44,074 nt of DNA from Batkoa obscura (GCA_030770535.1 JASVEC010000136.1:1-44074), one strand, 5' to 3'; shown: positions 9,736 to 20,579, counted from the stretch's first letter. The notes: generated by a model not told the origin, from the sequence alone. Program-made: numbers and translations.

Positions 9736-12461
9736 ATGAAAGGCTTCAATGGCTTTAAAGTTAAAGAGAATAATAATCGTCAACCTAGTAATAGTCAATT
9801 ACAAAGTTATAAGCAAAATCATGGCCCAGCAAGTTTAAATTTATCAACCATATCGAATTTCAATTTACCTCAATTAGAAAAAGAAGAGAACCTATTAAGG
9901 AAACATCCAGCTTTAGATTGGAGTGAAAGACAAGTATTGCAATGGCTGAATGATAAAGAGTTAAATGAATTTGAAAACTATTTTATAAGTAAGAATTTGT
10001 ATTTTTTATAAACTAAAACAATTCAAATTAAGTTTTATTTTTTATAATTTGTTTATAGAAAACGATATCAATGGAGAAGTGTTATTAGAAATCAATAATG
10101 AATACTTAAAAATGATGGGTATTATAAAAGTAGGCTCAAGAGTTCGAATATTATCCGCTATTAACTTATTAAAGAGAGAGTATTTAATTAAATTAAAAGA
10201 TATGGCCAATTATAAGCAAATTTATTCAGCTCCATTATATCAAACCAATAATAAAACTCAACCTAAACTATCGCCTATTGGTACATTTAATGCATTACTA
10301 AGAAGATCTAGGAGTAATATTAATAATGATAAAGAAAATACAAATTCTTTGAATTCATTATATTCTATTTATTCCGACCCCTCACCACCCATTTCTCCGG
10401 AGATTCAGGTAACCTTGAGATTGTTTATGTTTTATTTTAGCTAAAATTTCAATTTTTATTATATATCTTAGCCCAGTTTACGTATCTTTGGTTCGGACGG
10501 AAAAACAAAAACAGTAATATTAAGGGATGTTAAAGATCGAGAAAAAATATGGCAAGATATATTAAAATCTTTTGGTGTGGAAGAAGGCACGGAAAAATAT
10601 GCTATATTTTTAGTTTCTGGAGAAGCAAGTAAATTTGATATTTAAAATATTTAACAAACTTATAATGAGATAATTTTCAATTTTTATAGCAAGATGTTTA
10701 AATTCCCAAGAATTATACGAGATATGTCAAGACAATTCCAGAAGTTTGAGAGAAAAATTAATATTAAGAAAAAGACATTTAAATAAACATCATATTTCCT
10801 CAAATAATCTTACACCCAATAACAATAATAGAAAAGAAATTCAAAATTCACCAACTAGTTCAAAAGCAGTAACAAAACAAAATAAATTAACTAAAATATT
10901 TGGTACCCGTCCACCAAGCGAATTAATCAGTTCTAATTTAATGCAATTTTTTCCGGATCATAAAACAGAAGGTGTAACTGAGGCTTTATATAATTTACAA
11001 AATTCAAGACCCAGACCAGTTAAAAATAATATTAATAATATTAGTAATAGTATGATAAATAATAATAACAATGCATCAATGATATATTCCCGAAGAACCA
11101 AATTAGAAACATTGAATGAAGTAACAGTCAGCGGGATAGGTGAAGCGAATGAGGGTATTGAAAACAAGGAATTTAAATGTGATTGGGTTAAAGGACCATG
11201 TATTGGTTCAGGCTCTTTTGGAGATGTTTACTTAGGATTAAATCCAATTAATGGAGAATTAATGGCAGTGAAACAAGTGTTATTACCTGATATTTATAAT
11301 ACTAGTTCCTCTGTTAAATTATCACAAGTAATTTATTATTATTAATGAATATCTAATAAGATAATTAATCTCTACTATTCTATATAACAGCAAAGGTTAG
11401 ATGCTTTACAAAGGGAAATTGAATTATTAAAAGGGTTTAATCATCCTAATATTGTTAGATATTTGGGTAAAATTTTTGTTATAATAGCATAATAATACCT
11501 AACAAAGATTAATCCACCATCTTAGGCTCTGAAGTAAAAGATAAGCACTTGAATATTCTCCTCGAATACGTTCCTGGGGGTTCAGTAAGTGGTCAATTAA
11601 ATGATTATGGTCCATTTAAAGAAACCTTAATTCAAGTTTATGTGAAACAAATATTAGTTGGCTTAAGTTTTTTACATTCTCAAAATATCGTACATCGAGA
11701 TATTAAGGGAGGAAATATATTAGTGGATAATAAAGGTATCGTTAAAATTACTGATTTTGGAGTGAGCAAGAAATTGCAAGAAGAAGTATTATCTTCATTA
11801 ACTAATCAAAGGACAAGTTTACAGGGTAAGTGGGGCTATCAAGTTTTATTAAAAATGAAATACTAATCAAATTTTTTTACTTTAGGATCAATTTATTGGT
11901 AAAACGATTTGAATAAAAGAATTTTTTGATATGGTACTTAAAATTTTATTTAGGATGGCGCCCGAAGTTATTAAACAAACCCATTATACTATTAAGGCAG
12001 ATATATGGTAATACTAATATACAATATACAACAATTAATTAACAATCCTAACTATTAATATAAATAGGGCTTTAGGATGTTTAGTTATTGAAATGTTAAC
12101 TGGTAAACATCCTTATCCTCATTTTAATCAAATGCAAGCTATATTTAAGGTAAGATAATTATTATCTGTTCATTTAAAGGGGAGATTATGGAAGGATAAG
12201 GTTAGGCTATTGTATCTTATTAATGTTTCTTTTATATAATTTAGATTGGTTGTGATGTTGCACCAGATATACCAGAACATTCATCTAATTTAGTCAAATC
12301 TTTTTTACAAAAAACATTTATTATGTAAGTTTAATAATAATTCTAATTCATTAGTTTTTAACAATAAATAAATATTGTTTTATATTAGTGACCATGAACA
12401 ACGACCTACAGCTATTGAATTATTAAGTCATCCATTTGTTATGGGTCAAATTAAAGATTAA
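9736..12461 (+). CDS. STE11: Ste11-like MAP kinase kinase kinase
   Basis: Serine/threonine kinase at the top of a fungal MAPK cascade (mating, filamentation or stress). Eleven exons: 9736-9988, 10059-10408, 10472-10628, 10690-11327, 11391-11466, 11526-11825, 11886-11898, 11954-12007, 12068-12149, 12245-12324, 12389-12461, giving 691 aa with consistent phases. A SAM domain lies near residues 58-125 ([10 protein letters not shown]...[10 protein letters not shown]), where Ste50 would bind. A ubiquitin-like/RBD segment ([11 protein letters not shown]) follows near 202-255, then an Asn-rich linker. The kinase domain (about 418-687) has [10 protein letters not shown]448 in [16 protein letters not shown] (D550), DFGVS and MAPE. 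Exon 7 is only 13 nt but is needed for the conserved GSIYWMAPE. The gene lies inside the inverted DLH repeat. Confidence 0.93.
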
Positions 12462-12681
12462 ATAAATTGAAAAAGGATAGTTGGTTGGTTGAGTTTTTTT
12501 GATAAAAAACTAAAGAGATTTATTAAGTTAAATGTTGAAACTTTTTTTACATTGACGGTAAAAGAAACATGGACTTAATAGTGAATTTTTTATATTTGTT
12601 TGGTTTTATATTGTTTTTAATTTAATAAAAAGAGGGAGGAAATAAAATTAAAATAAATTCATTTTAAATTGAATATTAAAA

Positions 12682-13536
12682 TTAATAATGTTTAAAATGT
12701 TTTGTTAAAAAATGTTGACTAGCAGTAAGGAGATCATTAACTCTTTTGAAGATTTTATGATCTTGAAAGTCACCTCTTGCTGCTGCAAACCCATGAACTT
12801 GATCAGTGAAATCATGAAGTTCACTTTTAGATTTTACATCTGATGGAATTAAGTCAAAAAATGGAATCTAATAGAGTGAAGATTAAAAACAAAATAAACT
12901 TGACTATTAAAATAGCTTACAATATCTTTTTCTTGTTTAGTAGGAGCTAATAAAATAGGATGCTTTAAATTTTTGAAGTTTTGTTCTGTTAACATAGGAG
13001 GATGAGCAGCAATACCAGCTACAAATTGATTACTATTCAATGCATCAAATAGCATTAATCCACCCCAACAGAATCCGATCAAAGCATATTGATTATTAGG
13101 AGTAGATTTGTTAAAGTGATTGATTAATAAAGTTAAGTCTTTTGATACTCTATTCTCATAGCCATTCTCTACAGTTGCCCAATCAATCATTTCTTGCATA
13201 CTAAAATCAATGTTAGTATAAACATATTAGATAAATCAATAAGTAATAATATAATTACTATGTAACTGGCAATTCGTGTGGAGGCCATGGCTTTCCATGA
13301 AAGAAATCTGGGACAATGATTTGATATCCAGTTAATTTACATAAAATATCAGAGAACTGAAAGTTGTTGGTATGATAACCTAGGATATCATAAAGTAATA
13401 TAACCTTTTTATCACTATTTCCAATAGTATAATAATCTAAATCATCTACTTTAGAAAAGGAACCCTGAATCTGATAATCTCCTGGGTTGACTATAACAGC
13501 CGGAGTGGAGCAACATTCTTTGGGTATAACTAACAT
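12682..13536 (-). CDS. dienelactone hydrolase-like protein, copy 2
   Basis: Intact 247-aa alpha/beta-hydrolase of the dienelactone hydrolase family (fungal AIM2-like; the bacterial prototype opens a dienelactone in chlorocatechol degradation, the fungal substrate is unknown). Exons on the minus strand: 13259-13536, 12921-13200, 12682-12867. Start MLVIPKECCSTP is chosen because copy 3 starts at the same aligned ATG; a longer in-frame start at 13602 exists but is not conserved. The motif GFCWGG supplies a Cys nucleophile (C137) and DQVHGF the His (H211); the acid residue is not certain by eye. No signal peptide, so probably cytosolic. Introns are the same size and almost the same sequence as in copy 1. 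It differs from copies 1 and 3 at a few residues (AAHPPM for ATHPSM, KNLKH for KDLKY). Confidence 0.88.
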
Positions 13537-14674
13537 GCTTTTTTTAAGTTTGATCAGTATTATAATGAGGTTTATATACTCTTTTAGACTTTTTTTTATC
13601 AAGCTTCAACTTTATCATATTTTACTCAAGAACAGTATTAAAAAGTTGGTTTTTTATTCTTTAAAAATAGAATTTATATCCCTTGAAATTAGAAAATATA
13701 TAATATAAAATTAATATTATTAGCTTATAATAATAAAACTAAATTAGAAAGTGGGCAACAGTTTATATATATTTCTAATTGTGTTGCTGAAATTTTTAAT
13801 TTTTATAGTTATAAATCTTGATAAAATGTTTGATTAATTATTAAACTATATTGAATTAAAATAAAAGATACGTTAATAATGTTACTTGATCAATATTAAA
13901 TAAAATGCGTATTACTCAATTTATTACCGTTTGTAGTTGTTAAATATTAAATATTAAATATACCTTTAATATAAACTATTATATAAAAATAATCTCATCA
14001 TGAGGTCTAATAACAAGATTGGTTTCTAGCTATTATTAGATTTTAGCGATCTTTACCCGATAACGTTTATGAATTTTTCAAAATCTTTATTTGAATAAGC
14101 CGATGAATTGACTATTCTCTTGATCAAAAAAGTTTAACAGGTAAAAACCAAGTAGATTACTTTCCCTTTATCTCCCTCTCTCCCGTGATTATATGGGACT
14201 CTATCTGGAGAACAGTAGTAAGATAGATCCCATTTCATCCTCCTAATTCTTCCAAAGATAGAAAAGTATTGGACTCGAATCTTACCTTACTAGGCAGTTC
14301 CATTCAATGACGTTGGTCTTTAATTTTACTGACTTAAGTATTTTTTATTTTCATTAATAAAACACTTAGGATTTCGGCCCCTCAAGGACAAAATAACAAC
14401 AATAACAATAACACATGGAGGTGTTTTTTTTTGTTTCATTACTTTTTCTATTTTCAAGCACTATTTGAGGAGAAATTGTTAATAAAATCGTTAAGCAAAA
14501 AAATACATCCCCATATAAAACTAAATTGAAACAAATAATTATGTTTGAATTCTAAAAATTTTATCAATACAGAAACAAATCATGATGCTAGCTGCTTTAT
14601 TTTCAAATTATATTTCTTTTAATTCCTTAAAATGTAGACCAACAACCCAATTATTACTAAGTAATATTAACACT
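13537..14674. other. intergenic between DLH copies 2 and 3
   Basis: No gene seen. The part at about 13850-13925 is recognisably similar to 15812-15880 upstream of copy 3 (both contain a TTAATAAT block and GCGTATTA), so the tandem duplication included upstream DNA. A MITE lies at 14417-14512. The part at 14150-14400 is less AT-rich than its surroundings but carries no frame I recognise. Confidence 0.45.
14417..14512 (-). mobile_element. MITE copy 6
   Basis: About 96 bp in reverse orientation, left GGAGGTGTTTTTTTTTG, right ATACATCCCC followed by ATAT; the left flank is ACAT. Confidence 0.88.
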
Positions 14675-15514
14675 TTATTTAAAATATTTTGTTAAAAAAT
14701 GTTGACTAGCAGTAAGGAGATCATTAACTCTTTTAAAGTTTTCGCTATTTTGGAAGTCACCTCTTGCTGCTGCAAACCCATGGACTTGATCAGTGAAATC
14801 ATGAAGTTCACTTTTAGATTTTACATCTGATGGAATTAAGTCAAAAAATGGAATCTAATAGAGTGAAGATTAAAAACAAAATAAACTTGACTATTAAAAT
14901 AGCTTACAATATCTTTTTCTTGTTCAGTAGGAGCTAATAAAATAGGATACTTTAAATCTTTGAAGTTTTGTTCTGTTAACATAGAAGGATGAGTAGCAAT
15001 ACCAGCTACAAATTGATTACTATTCAATGCATCAAATAGCATTAATCCACCCCAACAGAATCCGATCAAAGCATATTGATTATTAGGAGTAGATTTGTTA
15101 AAGTGATTGATTAATAAAGTTAAGTCTTTTGATACTCTATTCTCATAGCCATTCTCTACTCCTGCCCAGTTAATAAGTTTTTGAATACTACAATACATAA
15201 AATAAGGTTGAATTAATTGGGATAAATAAAACTTACTCTTTAGGTGGTAAATCACTTCCAGGCCATGGCTTTCCACGAAAGAAATCTGGGACAATGATTT
15301 GATATCCAGTTAATTTACATAAAATATCAGAGAACTGAAAGTTGTTGGTATGATAACCTAGGATATCATAAAGTAATATAACCTTTTTATCACTATTTCC
15401 AATAGTATAATAATCTAAATCATCTACTTTAGAAAAGGAACCCTGAATCTGATAATCTCCTGGGTTGACTATAACAGCTGGAGTGGAGCAACATTCTTTA
15501 GATATGGTTGACAT
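14675..15514 (-). CDS. dienelactone hydrolase-like protein, copy 3
   Basis: Intact 245-aa paralogue of copy 2 in tandem, same strand. Exons 15237-15514, 14908-15187, 14675-14854. It keeps the GFCWGG nucleophile and the DQVHGF histidine. It is almost identical to copies 1 and 2 over most of exons 1 and 2 and all of intron 2. However, the block from about 15168 to 15252 is clearly different: the end of exon 1 reads GSDLPPK instead of PHELPVT, intron 1 is unrelated in sequence (49 nt, GTAAGT...TTGTAG), and exon 2 begins IQKLINWAG instead of MQEMIDWAT. The C-terminus also differs (GDFQNSENF for GDFQDHKIF). This mosaic suggests gene conversion. Cytosolic hydrolase, substrate unknown. Confidence 0.88.
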
Positions 15515-16551
15515 TTTTTTATAACAGTTTTTTTAAGTTAATGTTTGTACATTGATAGCTTTTATACTTTTAAAGTTTGATTTTTATTGGACTTAACTAT
15601 TTTGATTTTTTTTAAGAATAAAATTAGCTCTTTTGATGATGCATTCTAAATAAATTGCAATTGAAATTTTACTATTAGTAATCTAAACAAGTCATCAAAA
15701 GTATTGAATTAATAATAGTGTTGAAATTTGTTAATAATTTAATTATTATCAAATCTACCATTATTATTTATAAATAGTAGTGTTTATTTAATTCATTATA
15801 GTATTGGATTCAATATAAGAAATGTATTAATAATACTACCATACCAACTTTATAAAAAACGCGTATTAGTAAAGCTGTTTATATTTATAGATATTAATAA
15901 TAGTTATACTATGAATGCAACCTATTTCTTAAAAGTATTCCTACCATAAAAGGATGCAACACTTATAAATTTATTTATTACATTTTTAGCCAATAAATAT
16001 GAACTTATCAGCTTATTCAAATAAAGATTTTAAATTCATTATCTTTAATTAAAATGAAAATGAGTTTTAATGGGCAGAAAATGGTTATGTACCAAATTAA
16101 CATAATGCATGGGTTTAATAAATCTCAATCTTAAACTTAATGCCAAATTAATGAATGATTAATAGTATTGTAAAAAATTCATACTGACTTAGTTATTATA
16201 ACTAGGAATATGGTTTGTTTACTTTTATAAAACTTAATTTAAAAAAATTCATAAACGTTTTTAAGCTTTAGGTTCTTTTTGATCAAGAAGGTTTAATATA
16301 AATTTTATTTGTGTCTAATAATAACTCATTTTGTTTTTTATACATATAATATATACCAATAAAATAAATAATTGAATTCTTTAACTTATTGTTATTTATT
16401 TTTATTCTCTTATTAGTGTTAGTTTATAAACTTTATCTAAATAGGATCATCAAGTGATAAACCAAAAATTATATTTAGCCAAATATTAAAATTTCAACAT
16501 TCGTAGTTTTGTTTTTGAAGAAACAATTAGCAATATCAACTACTTTAAGAA
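15515..16551. other. divergent intergenic region, DLH copy 3 / lipase 1
   Basis: Head-to-head promoter region of about 1 kb, no gene. A block at 16005-16032 (GCTTATTCAAATAAAGATTT) is the inverted copy of 14079-14105. A short motif shared with the lipase 2 promoter lies at 16431-16451. Confidence 0.45.
16431..16451 (+). promoter_or_regulatory. putative promoter motif shared by lipases 1 and 2
   Basis: CTTTATCTAAATAGGATCAT here, about 110 nt before the lipase 1 ATG, resembles CTTTAAATAGGATCTTC before lipase 2. The common core AAATAGGATCWTC could be a TATA-like box with an adjacent site. Inference from two sites only. Confidence 0.35.
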
Positions 16552-17553
16552 ATGAATTACACTTTTATACTACTATTTTATTGCACTATTTTGGCTCTAC
16601 TCCAAAGCCAAAGGTTCCGTATTAATTCATTTCAAAACTATCCAACCATTATACCTCCAAGAGAATCGGATGATGCAGCCTATGAAACCAACTTAATAGA
16701 CAACTTAATGAACCTGACTGTCAATGCTGAAGATAATGAGATAACAAAAAGTGAACGTACCTTAATTATCTCGAAAATCAAAAAGACTACCGAAGAAGAA
16801 TCTAAAGACTATGTGATTTTTGCATCTTCTGTCTATTGTCCTAAAGAGCAAATAATAAATTGGTCCTGTTCACGGTGTCGTTTAAGAAGCGATATTACTC
16901 AAGCTATGGTATTTGAACATAAAAATACGGAGTCTCGAGCTTTTATCACCGTTGACCACAAAAATCGTAATGTAATTATTGCCTTTCGTGGTAGTGCCAA
17001 TTTAAAAAATTGGTTACAAAATGTCAAGATACTTAAAAGTGAATTGCTTCCTGATAATCCAGAAGTACAAGTACATCTTGGTTTTAAACAATGTATGGGT
17101 GCTTTAAGGCCAAATTATTTACCTGTAATTTCTAACTTGTTAAAAACTTACCCGAATTACCATTTAATTGTTACTGGTCACTCTTTAGGTGGTGCAGTAG
17201 CCTCACTAGCAGCAGCAGATCTTTATTTTACTTTAAAACTACCTTCTGAAAGAGTAAAATTATTCACTTATGGTGAACCTCGAGTAGGTAATAATGAATT
17301 TGCTAAATGGTATGATTTATTGCCCTATTATTCTTCAAGGGTAGTGAATAAAAATGATATTGTACCACGATTACCACCTAGATTATTAGGGTTTTCTCAT
17401 CGTAACAATGAGATCTGGTTGACAAAATCAGGATCACAGCAGTGCTCTTCCCTAGCATTAGAAGATTCAAAATGTTCATTGTCTGTCAATTCTTTTCTCT
17501 CAGTTACAGATCATATGAAATATTGGGATACACAAATGGGACATAAATGCTAG
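16552..17553 (+). CDS. secreted class 3 lipase, paralogue 1
   Basis: 333-aa intronless protein of the Rhizomucor miehei-type class 3 lipase family (Pfam Lipase_3), which hydrolyses triacylglycerols outside the cell. The first about 20 residues (NYTFILLFYCTILALL) form a signal peptide. The oxyanion region is AFRGSANLKNWLQN. The catalytic Ser is in GHSLGGA (S211), the Asp in NKNDIVPRLPP (D269) and the His in TDHMKYWD (H321). Cysteine pairs (YCPKE...WSCSRC and others) suggest disulphides in the mature enzyme. It is closest to lipase 2 downstream: same length and same catalytic positions, so the two arose by duplication. The 2.45-kb transposon now separates them. Confidence 0.92.
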   Translation: MNYTFILLFYCTILALLQSQRFRINSFQNYPTIIPPRESDDAAYETNLIDNLMNLTVNAEDNEITKSERTLIISKIKKTTEEESKDYVIFASSVYCPKEQIINWSCSRCRLRSDITQAMVFEHKNTESRAFITVDHKNRNVIIAFRGSANLKNWLQNVKILKSELLPDNPEVQVHLGFKQCMGALRPNYLPVISNLLKTYPNYHLIVTGHSLGGAVASLAAADLYFTLKLPSERVKLFTYGEPRVGNNEFAKWYDLLPYYSSRVVNKNDIVPRLPPRLLGFSHRNNEIWLTKSGSQQCSSLALEDSKCSLSVNSFLSVTDHMKYWDTQMGHKC

Positions 17554-18154
17554 AACTGGGTGAATTTGGAGCTAAAAGTAGATTGTAGAGTTTTAGACAA
17601 AAAGGTTGAATTAACCTTACTGCGAGCTTATCCATTTTAAATGTAGCATTTAAATAGTTAGTAGTGATTAAATTTTTAATTGATAAATTTTGAGTCTTTT
17701 TTAAAATTAGTATTTATTAAGTAGAATAAGTGAAACTAGGTACATCATTTATGAAGTTTTACATGGTAATAACTTATTTTTATTATGGTGTTTATATTTT
17801 TTGAAAGTAAATAGCTTTTTTAAAAAAGTCTCTAAGGTTTCTGATGGTTTTTGAATTCAAAACTTACTGTTAAAAAAACTCGATATGGGGATATATTTGT
17901 GTTCAAGAATTTTACCAATAAATTTTCCGCTCAAATAGCGCTTAAAAGGTGGAAAAAGTAATGAAATCGAAAAGATTATCCCCATATAGTGATTTTTATA
18001 TCAAGTATTAATAAAAAATGTACTTCATTAAATACAAATATTTATTTATAACAAATAACACCTTTTTAATATATACAAGTTCTAAAAATTTTAATGTTTT
18101 TAACTTAAAATTATAAACTATTTTTTGAAAAATATAGCTTAAAATTTTTAATAT
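17554..18154. other. intergenic between lipase 1 and the transposon
   Basis: No gene. A MITE lies at 17887-17983, and the transposon's left ATAT flank is at 18151-18154. Confidence 0.5.
17887..17983 (+). mobile_element. MITE copy 7
   Basis: 97 bp, GGGGATATATTTGTG at the left, ATTATCCCC at the right, flanked by ATAT on both sides (17883-17886, 17984-17987). Confidence 0.92.
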
Positions 18155-18184
18155 GGGGTTGTCTGAATTAGTTTCATTATTTTA
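18155..18184 (+). repeat. left terminal inverted repeat of the transposon
   Basis: Starts GGGGTTGTCTGAATTAGTTT and pairs imperfectly with 20580-20609. After the first 20 bases it continues CATTATTTT, close to the MITE family's TTCATTACTTTTTC at the same distance from the end. Confidence 0.78.
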
Positions 18185-18605
18185 TCCAATTTTTGAAAAA
18201 TTTTGTATTTTAAAAACTTCGCTTAAAATTCTATAAAATCACATCTTTTATTAAAACAAAAGTACCCAAACACAGTTCTAAATCATTCTATTATAGCTCA
18301 TACTGTAAGTTAGTTGAATTTCTACTAGATCTTAAATACATGTTCTTATAAAGCTTAATTGAGAAATATTTATTATCAACTGCTTTATAACCAACATCGT
18401 AGATTTATTATCAAATAAATAAACTACTTTAATGTTATAATTACATTATTAATATATTGCCAAGTTAATAAATAGCTGCATGGGAGGGAGTGGTCAGCCC
18501 CAAAACTATAATTAACCATCCCTATATAGTACAAGTAATAATAGTTTTTACATATTATTACAGTTACTTGTTCTTTGACTATTTATTAACTTAGCTATTA
18601 ATAAC

Positions 18606-20309
18606 TTAAGTAATCCTAACATTTAACAATCTATTTCTATCATTCAACAAACTACTTACTTGCTTAGTAAATATCGAAATTTTCAAATTCTCTGTTATCT
18701 TCGTAAGGTAAGCTGGGATCGATCTTTTAATTTTTCTGTTTTCTATAGACTCTATAACTTTAATTGGGACTATATCGCTTTTTTTTGATGTATCAGATAC
18801 TGGATAACAATGTAGTTTATTGTTATGTTTAATAAAGTGTAAATACTTCTTAATGCCCTGCATCTCTATTATTCTTTTTGTATTTTTGTTTCTTTTATAC
18901 TTTTTAAAAATTATATCTGTTTTCCCATTATTAACAGTCGAGTTATTAATTTTATTATGCTCGCAAATAAAAGCCTCAAATCTTGAAATTAATTGATCGA
19001 TATCTTCTATTTTACCTAACGCTTCAAAACTACTTTTCCATTTTGAAAGGTTTCCAAAATGTCCATCAACTATACTTTTTCCATGATGCTCAGCAAAAAA
19101 ATTAAGATTAACATTCAAACTACTATTTATTTTATGAATTTCTTTAAACATATAATGTAAGAACTCTTGGGATCTAAAATGATTTCCTGTATCTGCCCAT
19201 ATATTAATTTTTGTAAACTTTTTAAATAGAAGCTCTGTAGAGATTAAATCGATTAAACAATCTCCTGCATATGCTGAATCATGATTCAATATTTCAGATA
19301 AATAATCAAAGTAAACTTTGCCTATTGTTTTATCATCTTTTAAATATAATACACCAAAGCCTAATACTGATATAGCTTGTTTATTATAATGATCTAAATT
19401 TATTGAATCTGGTCTTGTCCCTATTTCCATATTTTGTTTAAAATCTAAAACTATTATACAACTTTTGTTATTTAATTTTTTGATAGTTTCATTAAATGTG
19501 TTTTTTTGAGTATCAACACAGAATTTATGTAATTTGTATAATTTTTCTTCTTCGTTGAAAATTTCTTGTATCTCTGCTTTGTTTTTTGCTGTATTTATTT
19601 TATTTTCAAATAACTTTTTTCTAACTGTATACTGGGTACATATATTACATAGATCCGTTTTTCTTGCTGGATTTTTGAAATTAGTTGGTATATATTTAAA
19701 GAACGTTGACCTGGCTACTGCTTTATCTCTTAGATCATTCAAATATTTACTATATATCATTCTTCTACTTTTATTTAATATATATATATTATCTGATGAA
19801 TATTTACTATCGTTATTTTTTTTATTAAATCTTGATGAAATAGTTGAATCATTTAGTAAATATTGTATGATAGTTTCAATTTGGTCATCTTTAATTTTTT
19901 TTGTATTTTTAATAATAGGTTTTAATGTTGATATTTTATTATTATTACTTGTTTTTGAATAATCATATTGATTTCTATTTATATTAAACCCAAAACTCTT
20001 ACATTCATCAAAAGAATATACTGAAGCTATAGTTGATAATAACGCTACTTGCTGACTTTTGTTTCCTGTTTCCCTTAAAGCACTAATTTTATACATTACT
20101 TGATTAAGTTTATTATTATCGATAGTAAACTTTGATAATATATCTTTTCTTTGTTTTGTTTTATTATAAAATTCCATGAACCTTGGGTTGTTATAAGTAG
20201 CTCTTAAAATTGATGTAAATGAATTACAATGTTTATATTGTGTACTCCTCCCTATTGTATTGAAGTTTTCAAAAATTCCATTTCGAAGTTTAGTTATGAA
20301 AGTTTGCAT
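18606..20309 (-). CDS. putative DDE/D-type transposase
   Basis: One uninterrupted 567-aa frame inside the inverted repeats, so the element may be recent or active. The N-terminal half is basic, with a cysteine pair CNICTQY that could be part of a zinc-binding site. The central part has a transposase-like order of acidic residues. D289 lies in IIVLDFKQNMEIG, at the end of a hydrophobic strand. D373 lies in INIWADTGNHFRSQEFL, a W-x-D-x-G-x-H-F pattern seen in several eukaryotic DDE families. The segment NFFAEHHGKSIVDGHFG (E407, D415) may carry the third acidic residue; the D373-E407 spacing is 34. The C-terminus is lysine-rich. It would cut and paste the element at its GGGG ends. Superfamily not recognised; the calls on catalytic residues are inference. 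Confidence 0.78.
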   Translation of the reverse strand: MQTFITKLRNGIFENFNTIGRSTQYKHCNSFTSILRATYNNPRFMEFYNKTKQRKDILSKFTIDNNKLNQVMYKISALRETGNKSQQVALLSTIASVYSFDECKSFGFNINRNQYDYSKTSNNNKISTLKPIIKNTKKIKDDQIETIIQYLLNDSTISSRFNKKNNDSKYSSDNIYILNKSRRMIYSKYLNDLRDKAVARSTFFKYIPTNFKNPARKTDLCNICTQYTVRKKLFENKINTAKNKAEIQEIFNEEEKLYKLHKFCVDTQKNTFNETIKKLNNKSCIIVLDFKQNMEIGTRPDSINLDHYNKQAISVLGFGVLYLKDDKTIGKVYFDYLSEILNHDSAYAGDCLIDLISTELLFKKFTKINIWADTGNHFRSQEFLHYMFKEIHKINSSLNVNLNFFAEHHGKSIVDGHFGNLSKWKSSFEALGKIEDIDQLISRFEAFICEHNKINNSTVNNGKTDIIFKKYKRNKNTKRIIEMQGIKKYLHFIKHNNKLHCYPVSDTSKKSDIVPIKVIESIENRKIKRSIPAYLTKITENLKISIFTKQVSSLLNDRNRLLNVRIT

Positions 20310-20579
20310 TTTATTTTTATTTCAACAAAAAATAAAGTCAAATAACTGTGTTTATATAATTATGTATTTATATAATTATATAATCATATAGTTATATATT
20401 ATATATCTGTTAAATATCTAACAGAACTAACATAAAATATATAGTTAGGAAAATTAGCTATTTAAGAAAAGGAAACAATTAAAATAAGTTTTAAATAGAG
20501 ACATTTAATTTTAGGCTTTTTAGATTTAACCGTTATATTGAACACAAACTTGGAATTTTAAATTTGGATTAATTTCTAA

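Noticed and set aside
10958-11167. 69-aa minus-strand frame
   Set aside because: Antisense of the Asn-rich linker of STE11; the leucine/isoleucine run is the complement of AAT codons.
13537-13602. Longer start for DLH copy 2 (Met at 13602)
   Set aside because: The extra 22 residues are not conserved in copies 1 or 3; the ATG at 13536 aligns with that of copy 3.
14271-14281. GGACTCGAATC, the complement of a B-box-like GATTCGAGTCC
   Set aside because: No matching A-box or foldable tRNA around it, so neither a tRNA nor a SINE can be supported.
16005-16032. Inverted match with 14079-14105 as a mobile element end
   Set aside because: Only about 25 bp agree, with no terminal repeats or target duplication; noted as a short repeat only.
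18155-18250. Reading the transposon's left end as just an old MITE copy
   Set aside because: The TGTC and AATT-GTTTCA features are shared with the right end at 20580-20609 and not with the MITEs, and both ends have ATAT flanks, so pairing as one element is the better reading.
19534-19962. Open frame on the + strand inside the transposase gene
   Set aside because: Antisense shadow of the transposase; hydrophobic composition from reversed Asn/Lys codons and no motif.
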